DNA from: an uncultured Anaerotruncus sp.
GTDB lineage: Bacteria > Bacillota > Clostridia > Oscillospirales > Ruminococcaceae
Length of the DNA stretch: 12,962 nucleotides
Assembly (NCBI GenBank): GCA_910586875.1
Contig: CAJUJI010000079.1
Span: 1-12,962 of the forward strand
Direction of reading: 5' to 3'
Positions within the stretch are counted from its first letter, which is position 1, and each line of letters begins with the position of its first letter. This document shows, piece by piece, positions 1 to 6,981 of this stretch. Under the pieces are notes generated by a model that was given only the letters and a program-made list of their open reading frames with translations, did not search any database and was not told the origin of the DNA. The translations under genes were made by a program, and so were the position numbers.

Positions 1-33
1 ATCCAATAAATATCTCTTAAAACTTGAAGATAG

Positions 34-858
34 GTGATTCGTTTGTCTGAAAATGGGTTGATTCGGGTAGCGTCCTTCAACCTCAAACGAGATTTTGGAA
101 TTCCGTTGCACCGTTCGCACAAATGGCAGGAACGCCGCGCATTAGCGGCGCAGTTTATCCGGGAAAGCGGAGCGGCCATTATAGGAGTGCAGGAGCTTTT
201 ACCCAGTATGCGAGAGGATATTTGCCGTCTACTGGATACAGACTATGCAATACAAGGTTTGGGACGTTTTTGTGGGCGCAATCCAAAGGAGGATGAGCAC
301 AGCGATATTTTGGTAAAAAAGCAGGATGCCACCATTCGTCAAGTGCAAACCTTTTGGCTGTCTAAACATCCCGAGCGGCTAAGTCGCGCCTATTACGCAC
401 TTTTTCCCCGTATCTGCACAATGGCGGAGATCCACCTGGAAAAATCCGGGCGAGAAATCCGCGTATTCAATACCCATCTGGACCATATCTGCGGGTTTGC
501 ACGCGAACTGGGCATACAGGTTATTTTGGATTATATGCAGCGCTATCAGCAGCAAAATCCGATGCCAACCGTGTTGATGGGAGATTTCAACTGCAAGCCA
601 AACAGCCGTCCGATAAAGCTGCTGCGTGGCCGCTTGCGCAACGCTTATGCGCATCTCTCTCCCGATCTTCTGTGCAATACTCTGCACAATTTCAGCGGCA
701 GGGTGCGGCGCGGCGCCTTTGCCATCGATTATATTTTTGTAAGCGATGAATTTGAGGTGGTAGAGTCGCAGGTTATCACCGATTCGATAGATGGCCATTA
801 TCCTTCCGACCACTATCCGTTGCTTGTAACCTTAAAACTTCACCCAATAGGAGAATAA
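34..858 (+). CDS. Endonuclease/exonuclease/phosphatase (DNase I-like fold) family protein
   Basis: A 274-residue protein of the EEP (DNase I/exonuclease III/inositol phosphatase) superfamily, whose members are metal-dependent phosphoesterases acting on nucleic acids, phospholipids or small phosphoesters. The ordered fold signatures are all visible: SFNLK with Asn16, GVQE with the metal ligand Glu54, FNTHLDH with His148, MGDFN with Asp184 and Asn186, IDYIF with Asp232, and the C-terminal SDHYP with the catalytic Asp259-His260 pair. The active site therefore looks intact. No signal peptide or membrane helix is seen, so it is probably cytoplasmic. The length suits a single-domain EEP protein. 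The start is GTG at 34, preceded by a purine-rich GAAGATAGG; a TTG at 43 is an alternative. The stop lies 1 nt before the ATG of the next gene, so the two are probably cotranscribed. Its promoter is not in the window. The substrate cannot be read from sequence; nuclease or phosphatase are both possible. Confidence 0.85.
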   Translation: MIRLSENGLIRVASFNLKRDFGIPLHRSHKWQERRALAAQFIRESGAAIIGVQELLPSMREDICRLLDTDYAIQGLGRFCGRNPKEDEHSDILVKKQDATIRQVQTFWLSKHPERLSRAYYALFPRICTMAEIHLEKSGREIRVFNTHLDHICGFARELGIQVILDYMQRYQQQNPMPTVLMGDFNCKPNSRPIKLLRGRLRNAYAHLSPDLLCNTLHNFSGRVRRGAFAIDYIFVSDEFEVVESQVITDSIDGHYPSDHYPLLVTLKLHPIGE

Positions 859-859
859 T

Positions 860-1408
860 ATGGAACAACATCTCACCCTAGCGGATGTCCCCTTTTCCAA
901 TCGGAATTTTTGGGAATATTTTTTTGGAAGCAGCTATCCAAATGCGTACGACGAAACATCAGATACCTGTGTGATAGATCTGCTGGGAGAGCCTTCCGCC
1001 GAACTGGTTGCCTGGGCGGATGAGCTCACCCAGTATCATGATGGCATTTTGGAGGAGTGCGATGGATATCTTGAACATCCTTCGACATTGGAAACTATGC
1101 TGCCAGATGGCCAGCAATTCAAAATTGAATTTCATCCAGGTGACATCCTATTCTTTTTAGATGGAACAGAAATCGGCTGCACTGGTCCACATTGGGAGTT
1201 GCAAAAAATTCCCTATACATACCTAAAAACACTGCTGCCAAATGAACCGCTGTTTTTGCTGTTACTTCCACTTGTACAGCTTACAGCGGTGGACACCCAC
1301 CATGCAGAAGAAACTCTTTTGCAGATATTACCCAAACTTTTTTCCTCGGAAATATGCGCATCGCTGGTGCGTTGTCTGATTTGTGGTATCGAAAATATAA
1401 AAATGTAA
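860..1408 (+). CDS. Imm19-like immunity family protein
   Basis: A 182-residue soluble protein. The stretch from about residue 18 to 112 (FWEYFFGSSYPNAYDE, then LLGEPSAELVAWADEL, EECDGYLEHPSTLE, IEFHPGD and GCTGPHWEL) resembles what I recall of the Imm19 family, predicted immunity proteins found in polymorphic-toxin and poly-immunity loci. The recognition is from memory, not a search. It is acidic overall and has a hydrophobic LFLLLLPLV run at 131-139 that is more likely a buried strand or helix than a membrane segment. The ATG at 860 follows an ATAGGAGA ribosome binding site inside the end of the upstream gene; the gap is 1 nt, implying coupling. Immunity proteins bind and block a cognate toxin, but no recognisable toxin with secretion or trafficking domains lies in the window, so this may be an orphan immunity gene. 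It could instead be a partner of the upstream EEP protein, which is speculative. Confidence 0.65.
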   Translation: MEQHLTLADVPFSNRNFWEYFFGSSYPNAYDETSDTCVIDLLGEPSAELVAWADELTQYHDGILEECDGYLEHPSTLETMLPDGQQFKIEFHPGDILFFLDGTEIGCTGPHWELQKIPYTYLKTLLPNEPLFLLLLPLVQLTAVDTHHAEETLLQILPKLFSSEICASLVRCLICGIENIKM

Positions 1409-1498
1409 TATTCCCAAGCCGGCTGGTTAAACTATCTTTGGCGTAACAAACGGTTGCGCCCCCGCAACGCAAAAGTATGCAGAAAAGAGGTTTTTGAA

Positions 1499-1666
1499 AT
1501 GGATCATTGCAAAGCAAACCGCAGCATTGAATGTACTGTACAGCAGTGCGCAAATCATTGCCAGAACAGCAACTACTGCTCTTTGGATTGTGTCCGGATT
1601 GGCACCCATGAAAACAACCCTTCGATGGATCAATGTACCGATTGTAAGTCCTTTATGCGCCGCTAA
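1499..1666 (+). CDS. DUF1540-type small cysteine-rich protein
   Basis: A 55-residue protein with eight cysteines (positions 4, 12, 17, 21, 27, 31, 46 and 49). The pattern SIECTVQQCANHC, then YCSLDCVRIGTH and a terminal CTDCKSF, fits the DUF1540 family, common in Clostridia and Bacilli, of unknown function. The cysteine density suggests metal binding, an inference only. The start chosen is ATG at 1499, because AAGAGG at 1485-1490 lies 8 nt upstream; an in-frame ATG at 1454 would add 15 residues but has no such site. It follows the Imm19-like gene after a 90-nt gap and is closed directly by a strong hairpin terminator. It may be read through from the two upstream genes or have its own promoter; I see no convincing one in the gap. 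Confidence 0.8.
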   Translation: MDHCKANRSIECTVQQCANHCQNSNYCSLDCVRIGTHENNPSMDQCTDCKSFMRR

Positions 1667-1673
1667 AGCCTAT

Positions 1674-1715
1674 AAAAAGCCCAAGCTGTTAACTTAAAAA
1701 CAGCTTGGGCTTTTT
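1674..1715. terminator. Bidirectional rho-independent terminator
   Basis: Perfect 17-bp inverted repeat: left arm 1674-1690, 8-nt loop 1691-1698, right arm 1699-1715. The GC core is GCCCAAGCTGTT. An A-run on the left and a T-run on the right give a U tract on either strand. It lies 7 nt after the DUF1540-type gene (plus strand) and 7 nt beyond the stop of the convergent membrane-protein gene (minus strand), so it should end transcription in both directions. Confidence 0.93.
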
Positions 1716-1722
1716 CCATCAT

Positions 1723-2457
1723 CTATTTCGGGGGCTCTTTATCAAGGTTTTCAAACAGCTTGTAAAAAAGTGCGCTTGTATAGTTTGCAACCTGCTCATT
1801 TTTCTGCCACAGGACGTTTACGATCGCCTCCGCATAGTATAGAATATTTGTTTTCGTATCATAAGCGATTCGAAAGCCAAATGGAAGCCCGTTTTTAGTT
1901 GTTATAAATCCTTTCTTGGTTGCTGCAAGAAACACAGGCGCTTTCTTTTCAAGATCAAAACCATATTGAAAATCGACAAAATATCGGATGCCGCCAGCAC
2001 AGGCAGCCTCCCTCATTTTTTGGAAGAATAATTTTGAAAATTCCGTTGTGCTTTTGTTATCCAGAGTATCTTGATTGACAATAAAAAAATGATAGGAATA
2101 TTTTTTATGTAGCACGAGAAAGCACTCGTAATTTTGGTAAGGATATTCTTTGATGGAAAAGCCCTCTTGTTTTAATATGCGTACAATATTAGCCTGTGTG
2201 ATTGGAACATGACATTTATGAGTGGAAACGGACTTTTCTTCAACAAACCGCAAAACTCCTTTGATGCCGCTGGTCAGTGATTTCAGCCATAAAATCTCAA
2301 GTGCAATTCCAATGCCCAATAAAAAGATGCAAAAAAATAAAGATATCTGGTTGAGAACACAGCATAAAGCAGCAATCAAAAGCAGTACCGCCCCAAAAAA
2401 CAACACCAAACCTTTTTTAGAAAAAACAGGCTTTTGTATGTATTGTTTCTTTTCCAT
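1723..2457 (-). CDS. Hypothetical membrane protein with two N-terminal helices
   Basis: A 244-residue protein I do not recognise. Residues about 16-36 and 38-58 are two closely spaced hydrophobic helices joined by a very short turn, so both ends probably face the cytoplasm. The rest, about 60-244, is a soluble lysine- and aromatic-rich domain with no motif I can name; it contains a KYSYHFFIV strand and a segment near 185-200 (TKKGFITTKNGLPFG). The start is set at the ATG at 2455-2457, because AGGAGG (plus-strand cctcct, 2466-2471) sits 8 nt upstream. An in-frame ATG at 2511 would add 18 residues and has a weaker G-rich site in front, so the start is not settled. The coding sequence looks richer in A and T than the downstream housekeeping genes. 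It stands alone, divergent from the MATE gene and convergent with the DUF1540-type gene, with a shared terminator. Confidence 0.75.
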   Translation of the reverse strand: MEKKQYIQKPVFSKKGLVLFFGAVLLLIAALCCVLNQISLFFCIFLLGIGIALEILWLKSLTSGIKGVLRFVEEKSVSTHKCHVPITQANIVRILKQEGFSIKEYPYQNYECFLVLHKKYSYHFFIVNQDTLDNKSTTEFSKLFFQKMREAACAGGIRYFVDFQYGFDLEKKAPVFLAATKKGFITTKNGLPFGFRIAYDTKTNILYYAEAIVNVLWQKNEQVANYTSALFYKLFENLDKEPPK

Positions 2458-2549
2458 CCCTGACGCCTCCTCTCTGATTTTATCATAGGTACTTACTGGA
2501 TGCAAGATCATAAAGATCCCCCTATCGACAAAAGGGGCAGTTCCTATAA

Positions 2550-2578
2550 TTGACTTATCCGCATATCCATAGTATCCT
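2550..2578 (+). promoter_or_regulatory. Putative sigma-A promoter of the MATE gene
   Basis: TTGACT at 2550-2555 and TATCCT at 2573-2578, separated by exactly 17 nt. The -35 matches the consensus at 5 of 6 positions and the -10 at 4 of 6. Transcription would begin near 2585, giving a leader of about 35 nt before the TTG start of the MATE gene. The -10 overlaps the left arm of an imperfect dyad. Confidence 0.6.
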
Positions 2579-2603
2579 ATAACTGAAACATTTCATGATA
2601 GGA
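2575..2603. repeat. Imperfect dyad over the MATE promoter/leader, possible operator
   Basis: TCCTAT (2575-2580) and TGAAA (2584-2588) are mirrored by TTTCA (2591-2595) and ATAGGA (2598-2603) around a CA centre. The left arm overlaps the putative -10 box and the right arm holds the AGGA that may act as the ribosome binding site. A near copy of the left arm, TCCTATAATTGA (2542-2553), lies 33 bp upstream of TCCTATAACTGA (2575-2586), differing at one base. This could be a repressor operator or an RNA hairpin hiding the ribosome binding site. No regulator gene is next to it. Confidence 0.45.
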
Positions 2604-2618
2604 ACAGGGTGAATCGGA

Positions 2619-3953
2619 TTGCAAAAGGATTTGACAACCGGAGACGCAGGGAAAGCCATTCTGCATTTTTCAGGCCCGATGATTTTCGGAGCGCTACTCC
2701 AACAGCTTTACAATGTGGTAGATACCTTGATTGTGGGAAAGTTTTTGGGAGCAAACGAATTGGCGGCTGTAGGCTCCTCGTTTGCATTGATGACCTTTCT
2801 GACCTCTATTCTGTTAGGGCTTTGCATGGGTAGCGGCATTCTATTTTCGATGCTTTATGGTGCACAGGAGGAAGAAAAGCTAAAAAACAGCCTGTTTCTT
2901 TCCTTTCTGCTGATTGGTGGTTTAGCGGTCTGCATCAATGTTGTGGTTGTGTTGTTGCTCGACCCATTATTGCTAATTTTACAAACACCAGCGGATATTT
3001 TGGAGCTAACCCGCCAATATCTTTTTGTTGTATTCGGAGGAATTTTCTTTACCTTTCTTTACAACTTTTTTGCATCGCTGCTGCGTGCAATTGGCAACTC
3101 TAAAATTCCACTGCTATTTCTGGCGATTTCCGCGCTGCTAAATATTCTATTGGACCTGCTGTTTGTCATTCCACTTGGCATGGGGGTAACGGGTGCAGCA
3201 CTTGCTACGGTCATTGCCCAAACAGTATCGGCCGGCTCGCTTATCTGGTACTGTATACTGCGTGTGCCGTTGGTGCGGCTGCATCGTGAGCAAATGAAGT
3301 TTGACAGCAGTCTGACCCGTTCGATTATACAATATTCTATCCTAACCTCGATCCAGCAGTCGATCATGAATTTTGGTATTCTGATGGTTCAGCGCCTTGT
3401 AAACAGTTTCGGAGTGGTGGTCATGGCGGCATTCGCAGCAGGCGTTAAAATTGACTCGTTTGCCTATATGCCCGTCCAGGAGTTCGGCAATGCGTTTTCA
3501 ACCTACATCGCACAGAATTATGGTGCACATAAGCTTGCGCGCATTCATGAGGGAATTCGCGCCGCAGTAAAGATGGCATTGATCTTCTGCCTTGTAATTT
3601 CAGCAGTGGTATGTTTATTTGCAAAACCGCTTATGTGCATTTTCGTCGACCCCAGCGAAACCGAACTTCTCGCGATCGGCGCCCAATACCTGCGAATCGA
3701 AGGCTCCTGTTATTGCGGAATCGGATGTTTATTTCTGTTATATGGCTTCTGCCGGGGGGTGGGCAGACCTGGTATGTCAACCGTGCTGACGGTTATTTCT
3801 TTAGGAACAAGGGTGTTATTGGCATATGGACTTGCAGCAATCCCGCAAATCGGATTGCTAGGAATTTGGTGGTCCGTACCAATTGGCTGGGGATTGGCAG
3901 ATTTTGTAGGTTTGTTATATTATCACAGATGGAAAAAAAGGGTGGCTTTTTAA
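2619..3953 (+). CDS. MATE family multidrug/Na+ antiporter-type efflux transporter
   Basis: A 444-residue polytopic membrane protein of the MATE family, which exports cationic drugs or metabolites in exchange for Na+ or H+. The N-terminal signature is clear: DLTTG at 5-9, then the first helix and the LLQQLYNVVDTLIVGKFLG region at about 26-44. The sequence alternates hydrophobic stretches throughout, consistent with the usual 12 helices in two six-helix halves; typical elements include LLRAIGNSKIP (about 154-164), VTGAALATVIAQ (about 190-201) and, in the second half, YCGIGCLFLLYGFCRGVGRP. The start is TTG at 2619: an in-frame TGA at 2610 excludes upstream starts, and the usual MATE N-terminus begins here. 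An AGGAACAGGGTGA stretch precedes it. The gene has its own promoter and a terminator overlapping its stop codon. The substrate cannot be predicted. Confidence 0.93.
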   Translation: MQKDLTTGDAGKAILHFSGPMIFGALLQQLYNVVDTLIVGKFLGANELAAVGSSFALMTFLTSILLGLCMGSGILFSMLYGAQEEEKLKNSLFLSFLLIGGLAVCINVVVVLLLDPLLLILQTPADILELTRQYLFVVFGGIFFTFLYNFFASLLRAIGNSKIPLLFLAISALLNILLDLLFVIPLGMGVTGAALATVIAQTVSAGSLIWYCILRVPLVRLHREQMKFDSSLTRSIIQYSILTSIQQSIMNFGILMVQRLVNSFGVVVMAAFAAGVKIDSFAYMPVQEFGNAFSTYIAQNYGAHKLARIHEGIRAAVKMALIFCLVISAVVCLFAKPLMCIFVDPSETELLAIGAQYLRIEGSCYCGIGCLFLLYGFCRGVGRPGMSTVLTVISLGTRVLLAYGLAAIPQIGLLGIWWSVPIGWGLADFVGLLYYHRWKKRVAF

Positions 3954-3966
3954 AAGCCACCCTTTT
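3933..3966. terminator. Bidirectional rho-independent terminator overlapping the MATE stop codon
   Basis: Arms 3936-3950 and 3952-3966 are perfect complements (AAAAGGGTGGCTTTT and its reverse complement); in practice the inner T/A bases form the loop. A seven-base A run at 3933-3939 gives a seven-U tail on the minus strand, making this a strong terminator for the long operon, whose last stop is at 3974. On the plus strand the tail is four U. The MATE stop codon TAA (3951-3953) lies in the loop, so a ribosome finishing MATE would cover the hairpin. Confidence 0.92.
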
Positions 3967-3973
3967 ACTGTAT

Positions 3974-4915
3974 TCAAATTTCGCTGACCGTCACCTGATT
4001 GTTAATCATCGCAACCGAAATCCGGCGCGGTGGATTGGTTCCTTCCACCAGGCAGGATGCCGTGCCAAATGCTGCCGCAAACTGGATCGAACGCTTGATG
4101 TCATACTTGTAATCATGCGCGATGATAAAGCCTGCCAAAGCGGCATCTCCAGCGCCAATGGTGGACTTGATTTCCGACAGCTCGGGTACATCCACCTTGT
4201 ATGTAACCTCGCCATTGGTATAAATCATGCCCTCTGCGCCCAGGCTAGCCAACACATGCTTTACCCCCAGCGCCGCGATCTGATGAATCGCCTCGCGAAT
4301 TTCTGCAATGCCATTCAGCGGGCGTCCCACCAATGTACAAAGCTCCTCATAATTTGGCTTGATCACCCAGGGTTTGAGCTTCTCGATGATTTTCAAGGTA
4401 GCTGTACGGGTGTCCAATGCCAGTGTGCCGCCAGCCTCCTGAATGAACATACAAATTTCACAGAAAATTTCGTCGGTGATGCCCTCGGGCATCGCACCTG
4501 CTACGACTACCAACGTAGCAGGCTTGATTTCCTCTGAAAGCACCGTCTCCAGCTCGTCAATGGTACGCTGATAAAGCAGCGGCCCACGCCGGATCAGTCT
4601 TGTTACAGTGCCATCCGGTGTAACAATGCTAGTATTTTCACGAATGCGCCCGTTTGTATAGATTACGCGGGTTTGCACATTTTCATCTTTCAGCCGCTCG
4701 AAATATCTGCGGCTGTTTTCCTGTCCTGCGATAATCAGCGCTGTATTGGGAATTTCATAGCTGCGCAGCACACGGGAAACATCCACAGCTTTTCCTGCCG
4801 CATCGTATAGCTCATTTTGCACCTCATAATCTTCGCCAATTCCAAAGCTATTCACATAACAGGTAATATCTGCGGCCGGATTTAACGACAAGGTAATAAT
4901 CTTGTCAAACATCAT
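3974..4915 (-). CDS. PfkB-family sugar kinase (1-phosphofructokinase/tagatose-6-P kinase-like)
   Basis: A 313-residue ATP-dependent sugar or sugar-phosphate kinase of the PfkB/ribokinase superfamily, closest in layout to the FruK/LacC group. Visible elements: the N-terminal strand ITLSLNPAADIT (7-18); the substrate motif region at 39-50; RENTSI (92-97); IKPNYEEL (185-192); SLGAEGM (224-230); and the anion-hole/catalytic motif STIGAGDAALAGF (251-263), with the expected catalytic base Asp257. The length is normal. The oddity is the substrate motif: FruK/LacC proteins normally have AGGKGxNVSRVL, while this has AAGKAVDVSRVL, replacing two glycines by alanine and the conserved Asn by Asp45. This may shift substrate preference, so 1-phosphofructokinase activity is not assured. 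It starts at ATG 4915 (or ATG 4912) after a GGGGTGAG site, 21 nt downstream of ftsH, and is the last gene of the operon before the terminator. Confidence 0.85.
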   Translation of the reverse strand: MMFDKIITLSLNPAADITCYVNSFGIGEDYEVQNELYDAAGKAVDVSRVLRSYEIPNTALIIAGQENSRRYFERLKDENVQTRVIYTNGRIRENTSIVTPDGTVTRLIRRGPLLYQRTIDELETVLSEEIKPATLVVVAGAMPEGITDEIFCEICMFIQEAGGTLALDTRTATLKIIEKLKPWVIKPNYEELCTLVGRPLNGIAEIREAIHQIAALGVKHVLASLGAEGMIYTNGEVTYKVDVPELSEIKSTIGAGDAALAGFIIAHDYKYDIKRSIQFAAAFGTASCLVEGTNPPRRISVAMINNQVTVSEI

Positions 4916-4936
4916 ATGCTTCTCACCCCTGCCCTA

Positions 4937-6937
4937 TTACTGATCATTTGGTTGTTCTGCCTGTGGTGTTTGTGGTTCCTCCGGCGCAGAATCGGAATCC
5001 TGTTGCTCGGTTTCCTGCTCCTGTTCCGGCTGTGCAGAGGTCGTCTCCTCCACCTTATAAATCCGATAATCCGGCTTCTCTGGCATTGGAAGCCCCTTCA
5101 TCATCGCGTCAAACTCGTTCTCCGCCATCTTTTCATGCTCAAAGAGGAACTGCGCAACCTGATGCAGCTGACCCATATGCTCGGTCAGAATATCCCGCGC
5201 TTGCTCATAAGCGGTATCGATGATTTCGCGAATTTCCGCATCAATTTCAGCGGCCACATTTTCCGAATAGCGCGGCGTGCTGCTGAAATCACGGCCCAGA
5301 AATACCTCATTATCATCGTGTCCATAGACAATGGGGCCCAGTTTATCCGAAAAGCCATACCGCATAATCATGTTGCGTGCAATTTTGGTTGCGCGCTCGA
5401 TATCATTGGAGGCACCGGTTGAGATATCCTCCAGCACCAGCTTTTCTGCCATACGGCCACCCAGCAGCGTTACAATATTTTCGTTCATCTGCCGCTTGGT
5501 CATATAAGCTTTATCCTCGCTGGGCAACGAAAGCGTATAACCGCCCGCACCACCGCGTGGCACAATAGAAATTTGATGGACAGGGTCCTGGGTTGGCATA
5601 TAGTAGGTGCAAACAGCATGACCCGCCTCGTGATAAGCGGTCAGCTTTTTGTCCTTTTCGGTGACCACATGCGATTTTTTTTCAGGGCCGGCAATCACCT
5701 TAATGGTTGCTTCCTCAATTTCCACCATTGTAATCGCCTTGAGATCCTTTTTCGCAGCCTGAAGCGCAGCCTCATTTGCAAGGTTTTCCAAATCCGCGCC
5801 GGTAAAGCCTACGGTAGACGCGGCGATGGTGCGCAAATTCACGTCAGGTGCGATCGGTTTCTTGCGCATATGCACCCGCAAAATCGCCTCACGGCCCTTG
5901 ATGTCTGGATAGCCAACCGCAATTTGACGGTCAAATCGACCTGGACGCAGGAGCGCCGGGTCCAAAATGTCGCGGCGGTTGGTTGCAGCGATGATAATAA
6001 CACCGGTATTTGTGCCAAAACCATCCATCTCCACCAACAACTGGTTGAGCGTTTGCTCTCGCTCATCATGTCCGCCGCCTAAGCCTGCGCCGCGCTGTCT
6101 GCCGACCGCATCAATTTCGTCGATGAAGATAATTGCAGGTGCGTGCTTTTTCGCCTGCTCAAACAGATCACGCACACGCGAGGCACCTACACCAACAAAC
6201 ATCTCCACAAAATCAGAGCCGGAAATAGAGAAGAATGGCACACCTGCCTCACCGGCCACCGCTTTAGCGAGCAACGTCTTACCGGTTCCGGGAGGGCCCA
6301 TTAGCAACACGCCCTTAGGGATGCGTGCACCCAATGCGTTAAATTTAGAGGGTGCTTTGAGGAATTCGACAATCTCTACCAGCTCGGCTTTTTCCTCGTC
6401 AGCTCCTGCCACATCTGCAAAGGTAACCTTTGGACCATCCTCCGGTGAACGGGGCTTTGCCTTGCCAAAGCTCATTACGCCGCCAGCACCGCCACCGCGT
6501 GCCTGGCGCATCATGGTAACATAGAAGAAGATAAGCACGCCGATGAGTAGCAAGGACGGAATCATACCCAGCCACCACGGGGTTTCACGCGGGCGGATAT
6601 AATCATAGATCATCTTTGCCTGGGGATGTGCCTCGTCATACTGTTCAATCAGATTCTTTTCCCCTGCTGTTTTTCCCTCTACCGTATTATAAAATATATT
6701 GACATCGGGAATTTTATAGTCCATCGAGGTATCGTCCTGGAATACCATATGCAGCTCGCCGGTACCCAAATCCAATGTAAATTCCTTTACCTTTTGCTGT
6801 TCAAAATAACTGACCACCTCAGAATATTTTGTTGTGACTACCGGTTGCTGCATACTGGAAAACAGCACCGTAGCCACCAGCATCAACAGCAAAAAGATTG
6901 AGATATAGATGCCAATGCCCTTGGTTCTTTTGTTCAA
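4937..6937 (-). CDS. ftsH: ATP-dependent zinc metalloprotease FtsH
   Basis: A 666-residue membrane-anchored AAA+ protease, which as a hexamer extracts and degrades misfolded membrane proteins and selected regulators. Order of parts: membrane helix about 10-28; extracytoplasmic domain about 30-118; second helix about 122-142; a Gly-rich linker; AAA+ domain with Walker A GPPGTGKT (214-221), Walker B IIFIDEID (269-276), the second region of homology with arginine fingers in RPGRFDR (331-337); and the protease domain with zinc motif HEAGH (436-440, catalytic Glu437) and the third ligand Asp in SNDIERAT (510-517). The last 36 residues are a low-complexity acidic tail rich in Gln, Glu and Pro. The start is TTG at 6937, with AGGAG (plus-strand 6948-6952) 10 nt upstream; no in-frame ATG fits. 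It lies 44 nt downstream of hpt and 21 nt upstream of the kinase gene. Confidence 0.98.
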   Translation of the reverse strand: MNKRTKGIGIYISIFLLLMLVATVLFSSMQQPVVTTKYSEVVSYFEQQKVKEFTLDLGTGELHMVFQDDTSMDYKIPDVNIFYNTVEGKTAGEKNLIEQYDEAHPQAKMIYDYIRPRETPWWLGMIPSLLLIGVLIFFYVTMMRQARGGGAGGVMSFGKAKPRSPEDGPKVTFADVAGADEEKAELVEIVEFLKAPSKFNALGARIPKGVLLMGPPGTGKTLLAKAVAGEAGVPFFSISGSDFVEMFVGVGASRVRDLFEQAKKHAPAIIFIDEIDAVGRQRGAGLGGGHDEREQTLNQLLVEMDGFGTNTGVIIIAATNRRDILDPALLRPGRFDRQIAVGYPDIKGREAILRVHMRKKPIAPDVNLRTIAASTVGFTGADLENLANEAALQAAKKDLKAITMVEIEEATIKVIAGPEKKSHVVTEKDKKLTAYHEAGHAVCTYYMPTQDPVHQISIVPRGGAGGYTLSLPSEDKAYMTKRQMNENIVTLLGGRMAEKLVLEDISTGASNDIERATKIARNMIMRYGFSDKLGPIVYGHDDNEVFLGRDFSSTPRYSENVAAEIDAEIREIIDTAYEQARDILTEHMGQLHQVAQFLFEHEKMAENEFDAMMKGLPMPEKPDYRIYKVEETTSAQPEQEQETEQQDSDSAPEEPQTPQAEQPNDQ

Positions 6938-6981
6938 ACCTGTTTCACTCCTGTCATTTCAATAGAAAATTGCAAAGGGGC

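Noticed and set aside
34..858. Reading the EEP protein as a secreted polymorphic toxin
   Set aside because: No signal peptide, no trafficking or repeat domains, and a length equal to a stand-alone EEP domain.
1453..1468. Small GC hairpin GTTGCG/CGCAAC before the DUF1540-type gene
   Set aside because: Only 6 bp with a C4 loop and no U tract; not enough for a terminator or a riboswitch.
2482..2505. Possible minus-strand promoter for the membrane protein (TTGCAT with TAAAAT or TATGAT)
   Set aside because: Transcription would start inside or right beside its own ribosome binding site, and the -35 match is poor.
2519..2537. CCCCT/AGGGG pair in the divergent intergenic region
   Set aside because: A 5-bp stem with a 9-nt loop is expected by chance; it overlaps the weaker start option of the membrane protein but supports no firm claim.
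3611..4537. Long plus-strand open frame of 308 codons across the end of the MATE gene, the terminator and the kinase gene
   Set aside because: It lies out of frame over two well-supported genes, crosses a strong terminator and its translation shows no family motifs.
5967..6524. Plus-strand open frame of 185 codons antisense to the AAA+ part of ftsH
   Set aside because: It is a shadow of a conserved gene; the low-complexity Pro/Ser/Ala-rich product and lack of a ribosome binding site argue against it.
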